Source: Tabrizicola fusiformis (GTDB lineage: Bacteria; Pseudomonadota; Alphaproteobacteria; Rhodobacterales; Rhodobacteraceae). Taken from it: 64,000 nt of DNA. Numbering within the stretch: the first letter of the stretch is position 1; each line of letters starts with the position of its first letter. The stretch covers positions 248,001 through 312,000 of the forward strand of contig NZ_JABUHN010000004.1 of the NCBI RefSeq assembly GCF_013328815.1, given 5' to 3'. A program made the translations under genes and the position numbers. Positions 20,440 through 28,944 of the stretch are shown here, piece by piece. Under the pieces are notes generated by a model. That model saw nothing but the letters and a program-made list of their open reading frames with translations, was not told the origin of the DNA and searched no databases.

Positions 20440-21138
20440 TCAGACAGAAACGACGGCGCGGAGTTCGTCTTTCGTAAAGGCCGATTTCGGGCCGGAATGG
20501 GTGACCGCGCCGCGCTTGAAGACATAGAAGCTGTCGGCAAGATCATGGGCAAAGTCGAAATATTGTTCGACCAGAATGATCGCCATGCCGCCCTGCCCGC
20601 GCAGATGGGCGATGACCCGGCCGATCTGCTGGATGATATTGGGCTGGATGCCCTCGGTCGGTTCGTCCAGAAGCAGCACCTTGGGCCGCATGATCATGGC
20701 GCGGGCGATGGCAAGCTGCTGTTGCTGGCCGCCCGACAGATCGCCGCCGCGGCGGTGGAGGAAATCCTTCAGGATCGGGAAGAGGTCGTAGATTTCATCC
20801 GGCACGCGGTGCTGCGATTTCGGCAAGAGGGCATAGGCGGTTTCGAGGTTTTCCTTCACCGTCAGCAGCGGAAAGATCATCCGCCCCTGCGGCACCACCG
20901 ACAGCCCACGCCGCGCCATTTCCTGCGGCGGCACCCGGCCCACCTCGGCGCCGTCGATCACCACCTTGCCGCCCGAGCGCAGATGGCTGCCCGCCAGCGC
21001 CTTGAGAAAGCTGGTCTTGCCGACGCCATTGGTGCCCATGATGCAGGTCACCTCACCCGCGCGGGCCTGAAAATCAATGCCGTGCAAAATCTGGCTGCCG
21101 CCGTAATGCAGGGTCAGTCCTTGGGTTTCCAGCATCAT
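20440..21138 (-). CDS. urtE: Urea ABC transporter ATP-binding subunit UrtE
   Basis: 232 residues, matching the LivF-like subunit of branched-chain/urea transporters: Walker A GTNGVGKTS, LSGGQQQQ signature, LLLDEPTEGIQPNII after Walker B, and ILVEQYFDFA (H-loop region replaced by Q). The EGIQPNII stretch is typical of UrtE. It powers urea uptake together with UrtD on the cytoplasmic face. The start overlaps the urtD stop by 4 nt, indicating translational coupling; last gene of the urt operon. Confidence 0.9.
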   Translation of the reverse strand: MMLETQGLTLHYGGSQILHGIDFQARAGEVTCIMGTNGVGKTSFLKALAGSHLRSGGKVVIDGAEVGRVPPQEMARRGLSVVPQGRMIFPLLTVKENLETAYALLPKSQHRVPDEIYDLFPILKDFLHRRGGDLSGGQQQQLAIARAMIMRPKVLLLDEPTEGIQPNIIQQIGRVIAHLRGQGGMAIILVEQYFDFAHDLADSFYVFKRGAVTHSGPKSAFTKDELRAVVSV

Positions 21139-21878
21139 CCGCGCCCCAGATAAACGTCGATCACCGCAGGGTTTTTCGTCACATGGTCTAGGCTGCCCTC
21201 GGCCAGAACCGCGCCTTCGTGCAACACGGTCACCTTGCAGTTCAGCCGCCTTATGAACTCCATGTCATGTTCGACCACCACCACGGCACGGGCTTTCGCC
21301 ATTTCCACCAGCATGGCCGTGGTCGCCTCGCGTTCGGCCAGCGTCATGCCGGCGGCGGGTTCATCGACCAGCAGCACCCGCGGTTCCTGCGCCAGAAGCA
21401 TCCCGATTTCCAGCCATTGCTTTTGCCCGTGGCTGAGTTCGCCCGACTTGCGCGCCAGCGCGTCCGACAGGCCCACCTGCGCGGCAAGCGCGGCGATGCG
21501 GGCATGGTCGGGCGCCTTGGCCTTCCAACCCAGCACGGCAAAGGGGTTGCGCGGCGCCTTCAGCGCCAGCGTCAGGTTTTCGGTGACCGTCTGATCCTCG
21601 AACACCGTCGGGCGTTGAAACTTGCGGCCGATCCCGGCGCGGGCGATTTCCGCCTCGGACATCCGCAACAGCGAGACCGAGCGTTCGCCGAAGGTCACCG
21701 TGCCGCTGTCGGGGCGGGTCTTGCCGGTGACGATGTCCATGAAGGTGGATTTTCCGGCGCCGTTTGGCCCGATGATGGCGCGCAATTCCGCCGCGCCGAT
21801 GGTAAAGGACAGGTTGTTGATGGCGCGAAAGCCGTCAAAGCTGACCGAGATGCCGGAAACCTCAAGGATATTGCTCAT
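21135..21878 (-). CDS. urtD: Urea ABC transporter ATP-binding subunit UrtD
   Basis: 247 residues from the ATG at 21878, which overlaps the urtC stop by 4 nt; longer upstream frames lie inside urtC. LivG-like ATPase with Walker A GPNGAGKST, the insertion typical of this class (GIGRKFQRPTVFEDQTVTEN), LSHGQKQWLEIGM as signature variant, LLVDEPAAGMT and VVEHDMEF. The LSHGQKQWLEIG variant is characteristic of UrtD. Pairs with UrtE as the ATPase dimer. Confidence 0.9.
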   Translation of the reverse strand: MSNILEVSGISVSFDGFRAINNLSFTIGAAELRAIIGPNGAGKSTFMDIVTGKTRPDSGTVTFGERSVSLLRMSEAEIARAGIGRKFQRPTVFEDQTVTENLTLALKAPRNPFAVLGWKAKAPDHARIAALAAQVGLSDALARKSGELSHGQKQWLEIGMLLAQEPRVLLVDEPAAGMTLAEREATTAMLVEMAKARAVVVVEHDMEFIRRLNCKVTVLHEGAVLAEGSLDHVTKNPAVIDVYLGRG

Positions 21879-23107
21879 TCCAGCGCCTCCTTTTCCCGCA
21901 AGGCGCTGTCGTCGGGGCCGAGCGGCGCCCCCTTGCGGTCGGGGCTGCGCAGACCCTGCCAGAGGTCGAACAGCCCGCCGATGCCCTTGGGCGCAAACAG
22001 GGTGACCGCGACAAAGGCCAGACCCAGCAGCACCTGCCACCAGTCCACCCAGTCAATCCGCAGAAAGCCCATGTCGATGGCCGGCACCCGCCCGCCGGTG
22101 AAGACCGAGGACAGGAGCGAGACGAAGGCCGCCCCGATCACCGCGCCATAAAGCCGCCCGCGCCCGCCGATCGCCACCCAGACCGCCAGATAAATCGAGG
22201 CGATGGGCGCCAGTTCCGCCGGATTGATGATGCCCGCCTGCGGGTAATAGAGCGCCCCGGCCAATGCGGCTATGACGGCGGTCAGGGTGAAGACGAAAAG
22301 CTTGTAGCTTTCAACGGAATAGCCAAGGAACCTCACCCGCGCCTCATCATCACGGATCGCGCGGATGACCGAACCGAACTTGCCCGAGACCACCGCATTC
22401 AGCGCGACATAGCCCAAGGCCAGCGCCAGCGCCGAAGCCCAGAAGAACCACAGCGACAGCGCATCCTGCCCCGGATCGCCGATGCCGGGGATGTTCTGCA
22501 ACCCCGACAGCCCGTTGTTGCCGCGCAATCCGCTGTCGTTCTGGAAGAGGTAGAGCGCCAGTGCCAGCGTCATCGCCTGCGTCAGGATTGACAGATACAC
22601 CCCCGTCACCCGGCTGCGGAACGCGAGCCAGCCGAACCCCAGCGCCAGAAGCCCGGGCACCAGCACCACCAGCGCCAGTTGCAGGGGCAGCGAATGCGCA
22701 AAGCTCCAGATCACCGGCAGATCGGAAGAGCCGACCACACCGAAAATCTGGGTGGTGATGCCTTGGCGGATTTCCTCGGCCGTGGCGGGCAGCGCATCCG
22801 AGGCCAGCGCCGCGACAACGATTTCCTCGGTCCGGGCATACATCAGCCACATGCCGATCATATAGCCGCCAAGGGCGAAAAACGCCATGTGGCCAAGGCT
22901 CAGGATGCCCGCATAGCCCCAGATCAGATCCATCGCCAGCGCGGCAAGGCAAAGGCACAGTGTCTTGCCCAGGGTCTTGACGAAAGAGGTAGAGATCATC
23001 CCCGCCCCCATCGCCTCGGACCCCAGCGTGACGGCAAGGGTGAAGAGCGCCAGCACGGCGATGAAGATCAGCAGCGACGGATTACGGACCAGAAACGGAC
23101 GGGTCAT
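21875..23107 (-). CDS. urtC: Urea ABC transporter permease UrtC
   Basis: 410 residues from the ATG at 23107. It is LivM-like with about 10 membrane segments; the core GYAGILSLGHMAFFALGGYMIGMWLMY is the diagnostic permease loop. An upstream in-frame extension crosses an intergenic repeat and is rejected. It forms the membrane channel with UrtB. A 166-bp gap separates it from urtB, unusual within an otherwise tight operon. Confidence 0.88.
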   Translation of the reverse strand: MTRPFLVRNPSLLIFIAVLALFTLAVTLGSEAMGAGMISTSFVKTLGKTLCLCLAALAMDLIWGYAGILSLGHMAFFALGGYMIGMWLMYARTEEIVVAALASDALPATAEEIRQGITTQIFGVVGSSDLPVIWSFAHSLPLQLALVVLVPGLLALGFGWLAFRSRVTGVYLSILTQAMTLALALYLFQNDSGLRGNNGLSGLQNIPGIGDPGQDALSLWFFWASALALALGYVALNAVVSGKFGSVIRAIRDDEARVRFLGYSVESYKLFVFTLTAVIAALAGALYYPQAGIINPAELAPIASIYLAVWVAIGGRGRLYGAVIGAAFVSLLSSVFTGGRVPAIDMGFLRIDWVDWWQVLLGLAFVAVTLFAPKGIGGLFDLWQGLRSPDRKGAPLGPDDSALREKEALE

Positions 23108-23224
23108 GGCCGCCCCCCGCGCCCCGGGGCAAAGGCCCGCTGCCGTAGGTCGGGGTTCACCCCGACCCGGCTGGCACACTGGCTGGCCGTGAACCGGGGG
23201 CCCGAACCCATGGCGGCCCCATCG

Positions 23225-23257
23225 GCACCCCCGGGGTATTTCGGCCAAGATGAAAGC
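23225..23257. repeat. Dispersed intergenic element, copy C
   Basis: CACCCCCGGGGTATTTCGGC followed by CAAGATGAAAG, in the gap between urtB and urtC. Best preserved of the four copies for the GGNTATTTnGGCCAAGATGAA core. Its presence inside an operon suggests insertion after the operon formed. Confidence 0.6.
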
Positions 23258-23273
23258 AGGGGAAGGATCATGG

Positions 23274-25220
23274 TCAGTCTCCTGCCGCGCGGCCCTTGAG
23301 GGGGATGATCCCCCGCGGGCGGAACTGGATGAAGAGGATGATGAAGAGGATCATGTAGGTCTGGGCGGCAAGGGTGTTCGAGGGGTTCAGCCACTCGATC
23401 ACCTTTTGCAGCCCGCCGATCATCGAGGCGCCGGCCAGCGCGCCCCAGATGTTGCCGACGCCGCCCACGACCACCGTCATGAAGCTTTGCACGATGTAAT
23501 CGGCGCCGAGTTCCGAGGTGACCTTGGCGTAAAGCCCGATGGCCACCCCGGCGATGCCCGCAATGCCCGAACCAAGGCCGAAGGTCAGCATGTTGATCCG
23601 GTCGGGGTTGATGCCCATCGAAGCGGCCATGGTGGGGTTCTGGGTGACGGCGCGGACTTCAAGGCCAAGGCGCGTGCGCTTCATCAGCCAGAGGAAGAAC
23701 ACCAGAAACACCAGCGCCAGCACGAAGATGGCGATGCGGATATAGCTGATCGAGACCACATCGTTGAAGGTCAGCGCCCCGTCCAGCCATGCGGGCGAGG
23801 TCAGGGGCCGCGCCTGCGTGCCGAAGATGTTCTTCAGGATCTGTTGCAGCGCGATGGAAATGCCGAAGGTCGCCAAGAGCGATTCCAGCGGGCGTTTGTA
23901 AAGGTGGCGGATCACCAGCCGCTCCATCCCCACCCCAGCGGCGAAGGTCACCGCAAAGGCAAGGGGCAGCGCAATCAGGATCGAGGCGGTATAATTCGGC
24001 ACCCATTGCTGCACGACATAGCCGGTATAGGCGCCCAGCGTCAGAAACTCGCCATGGGCCATGTTGATCACGCGCATCACGCCGAATGTGATGGCAAGGC
24101 CGATGGCCGCCAGAAAATAGATCGCCGCCAGCGACAGCCCGTCCATCGCCAGATCGGCCACCTGCATCGCGCCCAGTTTCAGCGAGATACGGCCCAGCGC
24201 GGCACGGGCGGCATCGGTCACCGCCGCGTCGGGTTCGGCGTAAAGATCGGCAAAGCGGTGGGCGGCGACGGCGGCGGTCACCTCATCCGCCGTGGCGGCC
24301 ACCGGCACGCTTCCCGCGGCCTCCAGCGCGGTATAGGCGCGGTCGCGGACCTCGGCCCGGGCCAGATCGGCCACGGGAAAACCGGCCACGGTGCCGCCGC
24401 TGATATGGGCGACCAGCGCCGCCTTCTGCTCGGCCAGGGTCAGCCGGGCGGGGGCAAGATTGGCGGCCACCAGAAGGTCATAGGCTTCGGCCTCGGTCAG
24501 GTCGCGGCCCGGCGTCAGCTCGCGCGCCACGTTCATGCCCGGCTCGGGCGGCCCGGCCAGCGCCACGCGGCGGGTGGCGAGCAAGGGGTTCAGAGCGCCG
24601 CGCAGGTCCAGCCCCAGATCGGCGCCGAAACTGTCGATGGCGGCCACGCGCGCAGCGCTGTCGGGATCGAAGCGCAGGGTCAGAAAGCGTTCCAGCCGGG
24701 CCTTCTGCGCCGCCAGCGCCGGGTCCGTCTCGCCCGCAAGGGCGGCGCGCAGCGGGGCCAAATGCTCGGGCGCAGGATCCCGCGCGATCGAGGTCAGCGC
24801 CTCGGCCCGCCGGGCCGGGTCGGGATCGGTCAGAGTGAATTGCACAAGGGCGGTGGCGATCAGCCCGCGCACCCCGGCATTGGGCTTCATCTCGGTGATC
24901 TCGGCCTTGGCCGCCGTGCCCGCAGGCGCCCCGGTCAGATCGGTCAGCGTGAAACCGTCGCCCTCGGGCGCGATCAGGAAGAACGCCCCGTCCGCCTTGC
25001 GCAGCCCCAGACCCTTGTTGGCCCATGCCTGCAACAGCACCGCCGCCATCGGATCGCCCGAAGCGGCCAGCGCCGCGATCACCGGGCCGATGGTCTGGCG
25101 CGAGGGTTTCTCGATCATCTCGCGGTTTTCGGCGACAATGGCGGCGGCTTCGCCCTCGGCCAGCGCGGCAAGGGGCAAAAACCAGACCAGCATCGCCAGG
25201 GCGAGCGGCAAAAGGCGCAT
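23274..25220 (-). CDS. urtB: Urea ABC transporter permease UrtB with long periplasmic N-domain
   Basis: 648 residues. A signal peptide (to about residue 22, ending AALA) is followed by ~330 residues of Ala/Leu-rich helical, HEAT-like sequence. The LivH-like permease then begins around QVADLAMDGLSLAAIYFLAAIGLAITFGVMRVINMAHGEFLTLGAYTGYV. The N-domain is a known feature of proteobacterial UrtB; at 648 residues this is on the long side of the ~530-residue range I expect. The gene lies 66 bp behind urtA. Confidence 0.88.
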   Translation of the reverse strand: MRLLPLALAMLVWFLPLAALAEGEAAAIVAENREMIEKPSRQTIGPVIAALAASGDPMAAVLLQAWANKGLGLRKADGAFFLIAPEGDGFTLTDLTGAPAGTAAKAEITEMKPNAGVRGLIATALVQFTLTDPDPARRAEALTSIARDPAPEHLAPLRAALAGETDPALAAQKARLERFLTLRFDPDSAARVAAIDSFGADLGLDLRGALNPLLATRRVALAGPPEPGMNVARELTPGRDLTEAEAYDLLVAANLAPARLTLAEQKAALVAHISGGTVAGFPVADLARAEVRDRAYTALEAAGSVPVAATADEVTAAVAAHRFADLYAEPDAAVTDAARAALGRISLKLGAMQVADLAMDGLSLAAIYFLAAIGLAITFGVMRVINMAHGEFLTLGAYTGYVVQQWVPNYTASILIALPLAFAVTFAAGVGMERLVIRHLYKRPLESLLATFGISIALQQILKNIFGTQARPLTSPAWLDGALTFNDVVSISYIRIAIFVLALVFLVFFLWLMKRTRLGLEVRAVTQNPTMAASMGINPDRINMLTFGLGSGIAGIAGVAIGLYAKVTSELGADYIVQSFMTVVVGGVGNIWGALAGASMIGGLQKVIEWLNPSNTLAAQTYMILFIILFIQFRPRGIIPLKGRAAGD

Positions 25221-25251
25221 GGCGGCGCTCCGGGGATGGGAGAGGGAGGGT

Positions 25252-25276
25252 GCGGGAGGGGGCTGCCCCCTCCCGC
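25252..25276 (-). terminator. Hairpin between urtA and urtB (likely attenuator)
   Basis: A 12-bp perfect GC-rich stem (25252-25263 with 25265-25276) with a minimal loop and no T-run, just downstream of the urtA stop. Such hairpins behind solute-binding-protein genes protect the upstream mRNA or partly terminate, giving more binding protein than permease. Confidence 0.55.
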
Positions 25277-25286
25277 CGCGGTCAGG

Positions 25287-26582
25287 TCAGTAGTTCGACT
25301 TCAACTGCACGCAGGTCTTGCTCTCGGTGTTATACATGCCGCATTTGAGGTCTTTCCAATCGGCCTCCAGCACCGCCGATTCCGGCAGGAAGTCGGTCCA
25401 GGCATCGCCCGGGACCGGCTCGGTCTGGCTGATGATGTCGAACTGGCCATCGGCGCGGATTTCGCCGATCAGCACCGGCTTGGTCAGGTGATGGTTCGGC
25501 AGCATCTCGGCCACGCCGCCGGTCAGGTTCGGGAACTTCTGGCCTATCATCGCATCCGAGACCGGATCGACATCGGTGGTGCCGGCGGCGGTGACCGCAT
25601 TCACCCACATGTTGAAGCCGATGTAATGCGCTTCCATCGGGTCGTTCGTCACCCGCTTGTCGTCTTTGATGAAGGCTTTCCAGTCGGCGATGAACTTGGT
25701 GTTCTCCGGGCTTTCGGCCGACATGAAATAGTTCCAGGCCGCGAGATGGCCGACAAGGTTGGTGGTATCCAGACCCGAAAGCTCTTCCTCACCGACCGAG
25801 AAGGCCACAACCGGCAGCTTGTCTGCCGTCACGCCCGCCGCCGCGAGTTCCTTGTAGAAGCCGATATTGGCATCGCCGTTGATGGTGGAAATCACGCCGA
25901 CCTTCTTGCCATCGGCGCCCAGCGCCACGACATCGGCCACGATCTTGGACCAGTCGGAATGGCCGAAGGGGGTGTAGTTGACGAAGATGTCTTCGGCGGC
26001 AATCCCCTTGCCCTTCAGATAGCTTTCCAGAATGTTGTTCGTGGTGCGCGGATAGACGTAATCGGTGCCGAGCAGGGCGAATTTCTCGATCCCGAGTTCG
26101 TTGAGGAAGTAATCCACCGCCGGGATCGCCTGCTGGTTCGGCGCGGCGCCGGTGTAGAACACGTTCTTGGAGGATTCTTCGCCCTCATACTGCACCGGGT
26201 AGAACAAGAGGCCGTTCAGCTCTTCGATCACCGGCAGCACCGACTTGCGGCTGACCGAGGTCCAGCAGCCGAACATCACCGAAACCTTGTTCACGGTGAT
26301 CAGTTCCCGCGCCTTTTCGGCGAACAGCGGCCAGTCCGAGGCCGGGTCCACCACCACCGGCTCAAGCATCTTGCCCAGAACGCCGCCCTTGGCGTTCTGC
26401 TGTTCGATCAGCATCAGCATGGTGTCTTTCAGCGTGGTTTCCGAAATCGCCATCGTGCCCGAGAGCGAATGCAGGATGCCCACCTTGATGGTCTCGGCCT
26501 GCGCCATGGCAAAGCGCGGCAGGCTGGCAGCGCCTGCGGCGGCAGCGGCGCTGGTCAGCAGAAAACGTCGGGTCAGTTTCAT
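25287..26582 (-). CDS. urtA: Urea ABC transporter substrate-binding protein UrtA
   Basis: 431 residues. The N-terminus MKLTRRFLLTSAAAAAGAAS has a twin-arginine pair and hydrophobic core, so export may be by Tat. The mature part starts near AETIKVGILHSLSGTMAISE and contains NAKGGVLG, MFGCWTSVSRKSVLPVIEE and NGLLFYPVQYEGEESSKN, all typical of UrtA/AmiC-like amide-binding proteins. It captures urea in the periplasm. First gene of urtABCDE; its promoter should be in the 314-bp region upstream. Confidence 0.92.
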   Translation of the reverse strand: MKLTRRFLLTSAAAAAGAASLPRFAMAQAETIKVGILHSLSGTMAISETTLKDTMLMLIEQQNAKGGVLGKMLEPVVVDPASDWPLFAEKARELITVNKVSVMFGCWTSVSRKSVLPVIEELNGLLFYPVQYEGEESSKNVFYTGAAPNQQAIPAVDYFLNELGIEKFALLGTDYVYPRTTNNILESYLKGKGIAAEDIFVNYTPFGHSDWSKIVADVVALGADGKKVGVISTINGDANIGFYKELAAAGVTADKLPVVAFSVGEEELSGLDTTNLVGHLAAWNYFMSAESPENTKFIADWKAFIKDDKRVTNDPMEAHYIGFNMWVNAVTAAGTTDVDPVSDAMIGQKFPNLTGGVAEMLPNHHLTKPVLIGEIRADGQFDIISQTEPVPGDAWTDFLPESAVLEADWKDLKCGMYNTESKTCVQLKSNY

Positions 26583-26896
26583 GGTCTATCCCCCTGTGGG
26601 CCGCCCGGGGCTTCCATCTGCGGGAAGCATGTCCCATATTAGGGCGGCAATTTCGGTTGCACCCGTGCGGTGGTGGTGGCCGTCGAACTCCGTCCGCCAC
26701 CGCACATCCTGTTCCTTGGTCCGGCATTCCCCGGGCCTTGGTCAGCAGACAGGGCGCCGAACCTTGCGGCAACAGGAGTCGGAAACGGCGCCGAATGCGT
26801 CGGAAACGCGGCGCCCGAATGCCTGTATTTTACGCATATCTTTATGCTGCGGCGCAGAAATGCGGCGCTGACGGCATGAATCGCGCCGGTTGTGCG
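26583..26896. other. 314-bp intergenic region upstream of urtA
   Basis: No credible gene. Candidate short frames have poor starts and overlap in several frames. It must carry the urtA promoter and the end of the DUF1513 transcript. I saw no convincing sigma-54 (GG-N10-GC) or NtrC site. A GC-rich inverted repeat around GGCGCCG/CGGCGCC occurs near 26755-26812, and the AT-rich stretch TGTATTTTACGCATATCTTT lies at 26823-26842. Confidence 0.5.
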
Positions 26897-27967
26897 CTAG
26901 ATCAGCGCCAGAAGGTGATTGTCCCAAAGGGTCGCACCCTGCCCCAGCGGCGCCAGCCCCGCCGCATCGCAGGACCAGACCGCCCCCTGCCCGTCGGTGG
27001 CGACAAAGCCCTGCGGTGCGGGCGCCACGCCGCAGAGGTCGGCGCGGCGATGGGTGGCCAGCGGGGCGCCCGTGCTGTCAAAAAGCATCACCACCCCGCC
27101 CTTGGGCGAGGTCAGCGCGATCATGCCGCCGCTGACCGCGATCGACCCGGCATAGCCCTGCATGGCAAAGGCATCCGCCTCGGCGGGCGGGCAAAGCTGC
27201 GGCGCGCGGCCCGGGGTCCAGAGGCCCAGTTGCGGCACGGGTTCCGCAGGGTCGCCTTCCCATTGCATGGCAAAGGCCACACCCTGCCCCAGCAAGGCCA
27301 CACCCTGCAGCACCGCCAGATGCCGGATCGAGTTCTGATGCAGCGCGGCAGGCAATTCGACCTGATCCAGCAGCCCGCCTTCGGGTGACAGCAGCGTCAG
27401 GTTCGGGCGCATGGTGTCGAGGTTCAGCTTGGTCCGGTCGCCCGGATCGGTCTGGATGCCGCCATTGGCCACCACCAGCCGCCCGTCGGGCAGGCGGCGC
27501 ACCTCATGCGGGCCGATCCCGCCCGAAGCCCATTCGCCGATCCGGGCATAGCTGCGGCCATCCCAAAGGCCGATCCGCCCCTCGGACCCTTCGGCCACCA
27601 CTTCGGAAGTCATCAACAGCGCGCCATCGGGCGAAAAGGCGCCGTGGCCGTTGAACTGGCGGCCTTCGGGCGGGGTCAGCCGGGCCGTGACCCGGCCGGT
27701 GACGCAGTTCAGCACCAAAGCATAGGTGCCCGGGCGGCGGGCAAAAGCCACCGCTTCGGGCCGGTCGGGATGGGCGGCGGCGGCATGGCCACGCGCGGGC
27801 AACTCGATCTGGAACAGGCTTTGCCCGGCGCCCGACAGCCCGTGCAGCACGAAAGCTTCCCCCACCTTGCCCGCGGCCAGATAGGCCGGGCTTCCGGCAT
27901 CGGCCCAGCTCAGGCGCGGCAGGCTGGCGGCGGCAAGACCGGCAAGAAAGGCGCGACGGGTTGCCAT
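26897..27967 (-). CDS. DUF1513 beta-propeller protein of the iron-regulated cluster
   Basis: 356 residues from the ATG at 27967, 1 nt after the upstream imelysin-type stop. N-terminus MATRRAFLAGLAAASLPRLS is a Tat-type signal, so the product is periplasmic. Family motifs include FNGHGAFSPDGALLMTSE, GIGPHEVRRLPDGRLVVANGG and HQNSIRHLAV. DUF1513 proteins are encoded with imelysins and the DUF1111 di-heme protein in many proteobacteria and are thought to help handle iron in the periplasm; the biochemical role is unproven. Last gene of the unit. Confidence 0.85.
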   Translation of the reverse strand: MATRRAFLAGLAAASLPRLSWADAGSPAYLAAGKVGEAFVLHGLSGAGQSLFQIELPARGHAAAAHPDRPEAVAFARRPGTYALVLNCVTGRVTARLTPPEGRQFNGHGAFSPDGALLMTSEVVAEGSEGRIGLWDGRSYARIGEWASGGIGPHEVRRLPDGRLVVANGGIQTDPGDRTKLNLDTMRPNLTLLSPEGGLLDQVELPAALHQNSIRHLAVLQGVALLGQGVAFAMQWEGDPAEPVPQLGLWTPGRAPQLCPPAEADAFAMQGYAGSIAVSGGMIALTSPKGGVVMLFDSTGAPLATHRRADLCGVAPAPQGFVATDGQGAVWSCDAAGLAPLGQGATLWDNHLLALI

Positions 27968-27968
27968 C

Positions 27969-28943
27969 TCAATCGCCATCCGCCGCGTTGAAACCGATGC
28001 CGACATCCAGTTCCGGCGCGAGTTCACTCAGGATCACGACGCGGATTTCATCCACCGCTTCGGCCAGAATCTCGACCTTGAGGCGCGATTGCGGTTCGGC
28101 CACCCCGGCAAAGGCCGGGTCATCCATCGCTTCGGCCAGCGCGATGGCATGGTCAAAGGCGGCCACCGTCTGCGGCGCATCGGGGGTCAGGGCCTGAACC
28201 AGCCCTTTCATCGCCTGCAAGCCCAGCGTGACATTGCGCAGACTGCGGCCCGAGGCGCGGGCCTCGGCCCGTTCCGGGCGTGGCTTGTCAAAGGTGCCAA
28301 GCGGGCGGCCAAGGCGGCTGTCCTCGACAAACTCCAGCCCGGCGGCCAATTGCGTGAACAGCGCCTGCCTCACTTCGGGACGGCTGAGGAAGGTGGTGTT
28401 GCCCGGCTCGCCTGCGGTCAGCAGCACATCGGCGTAACCGCCCTGCCATGCTGCGTCGATCTCGCCCGCCATCCGCGCCAGATCGGCGGTGGTCGCCCGG
28501 ATCAGCGCGCAAGGATCGGCGGGCAGCGGTTCTGCCGGGTAAAGCAGCCGCTCAAGCCCGGTCAGACCCCGGGCGGCCACCGATTGTTCGGGGAAATGCT
28601 CGGGCGTCAGCGCGGCGGGGTCGCCCGTCAAGAGCGCCATCTGCGCCTTTGTGCCCAGCCCCTTGGGGTCAGGCCAGAAGGCGATGGCCAGCACCCTGCC
28701 ATGATCCTCGACCGGGCCCAGCCGCAGATGCGCCACCGCCATCCAGGCATCCCAGGCCGCCTGAAAGGCGGGCCGCAGCCCCTGCGGGCTGCAATCGGCC
28801 TGTGCTTCGGCATCCAGCGCGGCGGTGGCCGCGGCAAATCCGGCATAGCCCGGCAGGATATGGTCACGCACCGCCTCGGGGAAATCGGCGAATGCGGGGG
28901 CGGCGGCAGCGGTCAGACACAGGGCAAGGGCAAGGCGACGCAT
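27969..28943 (-). CDS. Imelysin-family periplasmic protein (second copy)
   Basis: 324 residues with signal peptide (MRRLALALCLTAAAAPAFA). Helical imelysin/M75-like sequence, with the family region at ARGLTGLERLLYP where the GxHxxE motif of its paralogue upstream reads GLTGLE, so the His is missing. Imelysins are iron-regulated, peptidase-like but apparently non-proteolytic proteins. The gene lies 1 nt after the di-heme gene and 1 nt before DUF1513, so it is in a tightly packed operon. Confidence 0.82.
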   Translation of the reverse strand: MRRLALALCLTAAAAPAFADFPEAVRDHILPGYAGFAAATAALDAEAQADCSPQGLRPAFQAAWDAWMAVAHLRLGPVEDHGRVLAIAFWPDPKGLGTKAQMALLTGDPAALTPEHFPEQSVAARGLTGLERLLYPAEPLPADPCALIRATTADLARMAGEIDAAWQGGYADVLLTAGEPGNTTFLSRPEVRQALFTQLAAGLEFVEDSRLGRPLGTFDKPRPERAEARASGRSLRNVTLGLQAMKGLVQALTPDAPQTVAAFDHAIALAEAMDDPAFAGVAEPQSRLKVEILAEAVDEIRVVILSELAPELDVGIGFNAADGD

Positions 28944-28944
28944 T

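Noticed and set aside
26583-26896. Sigma-54/NtrC promoter for urtA
   Set aside because: The operon is often nitrogen regulated, but I found no GG-N10-GC element on the minus strand that I would defend.
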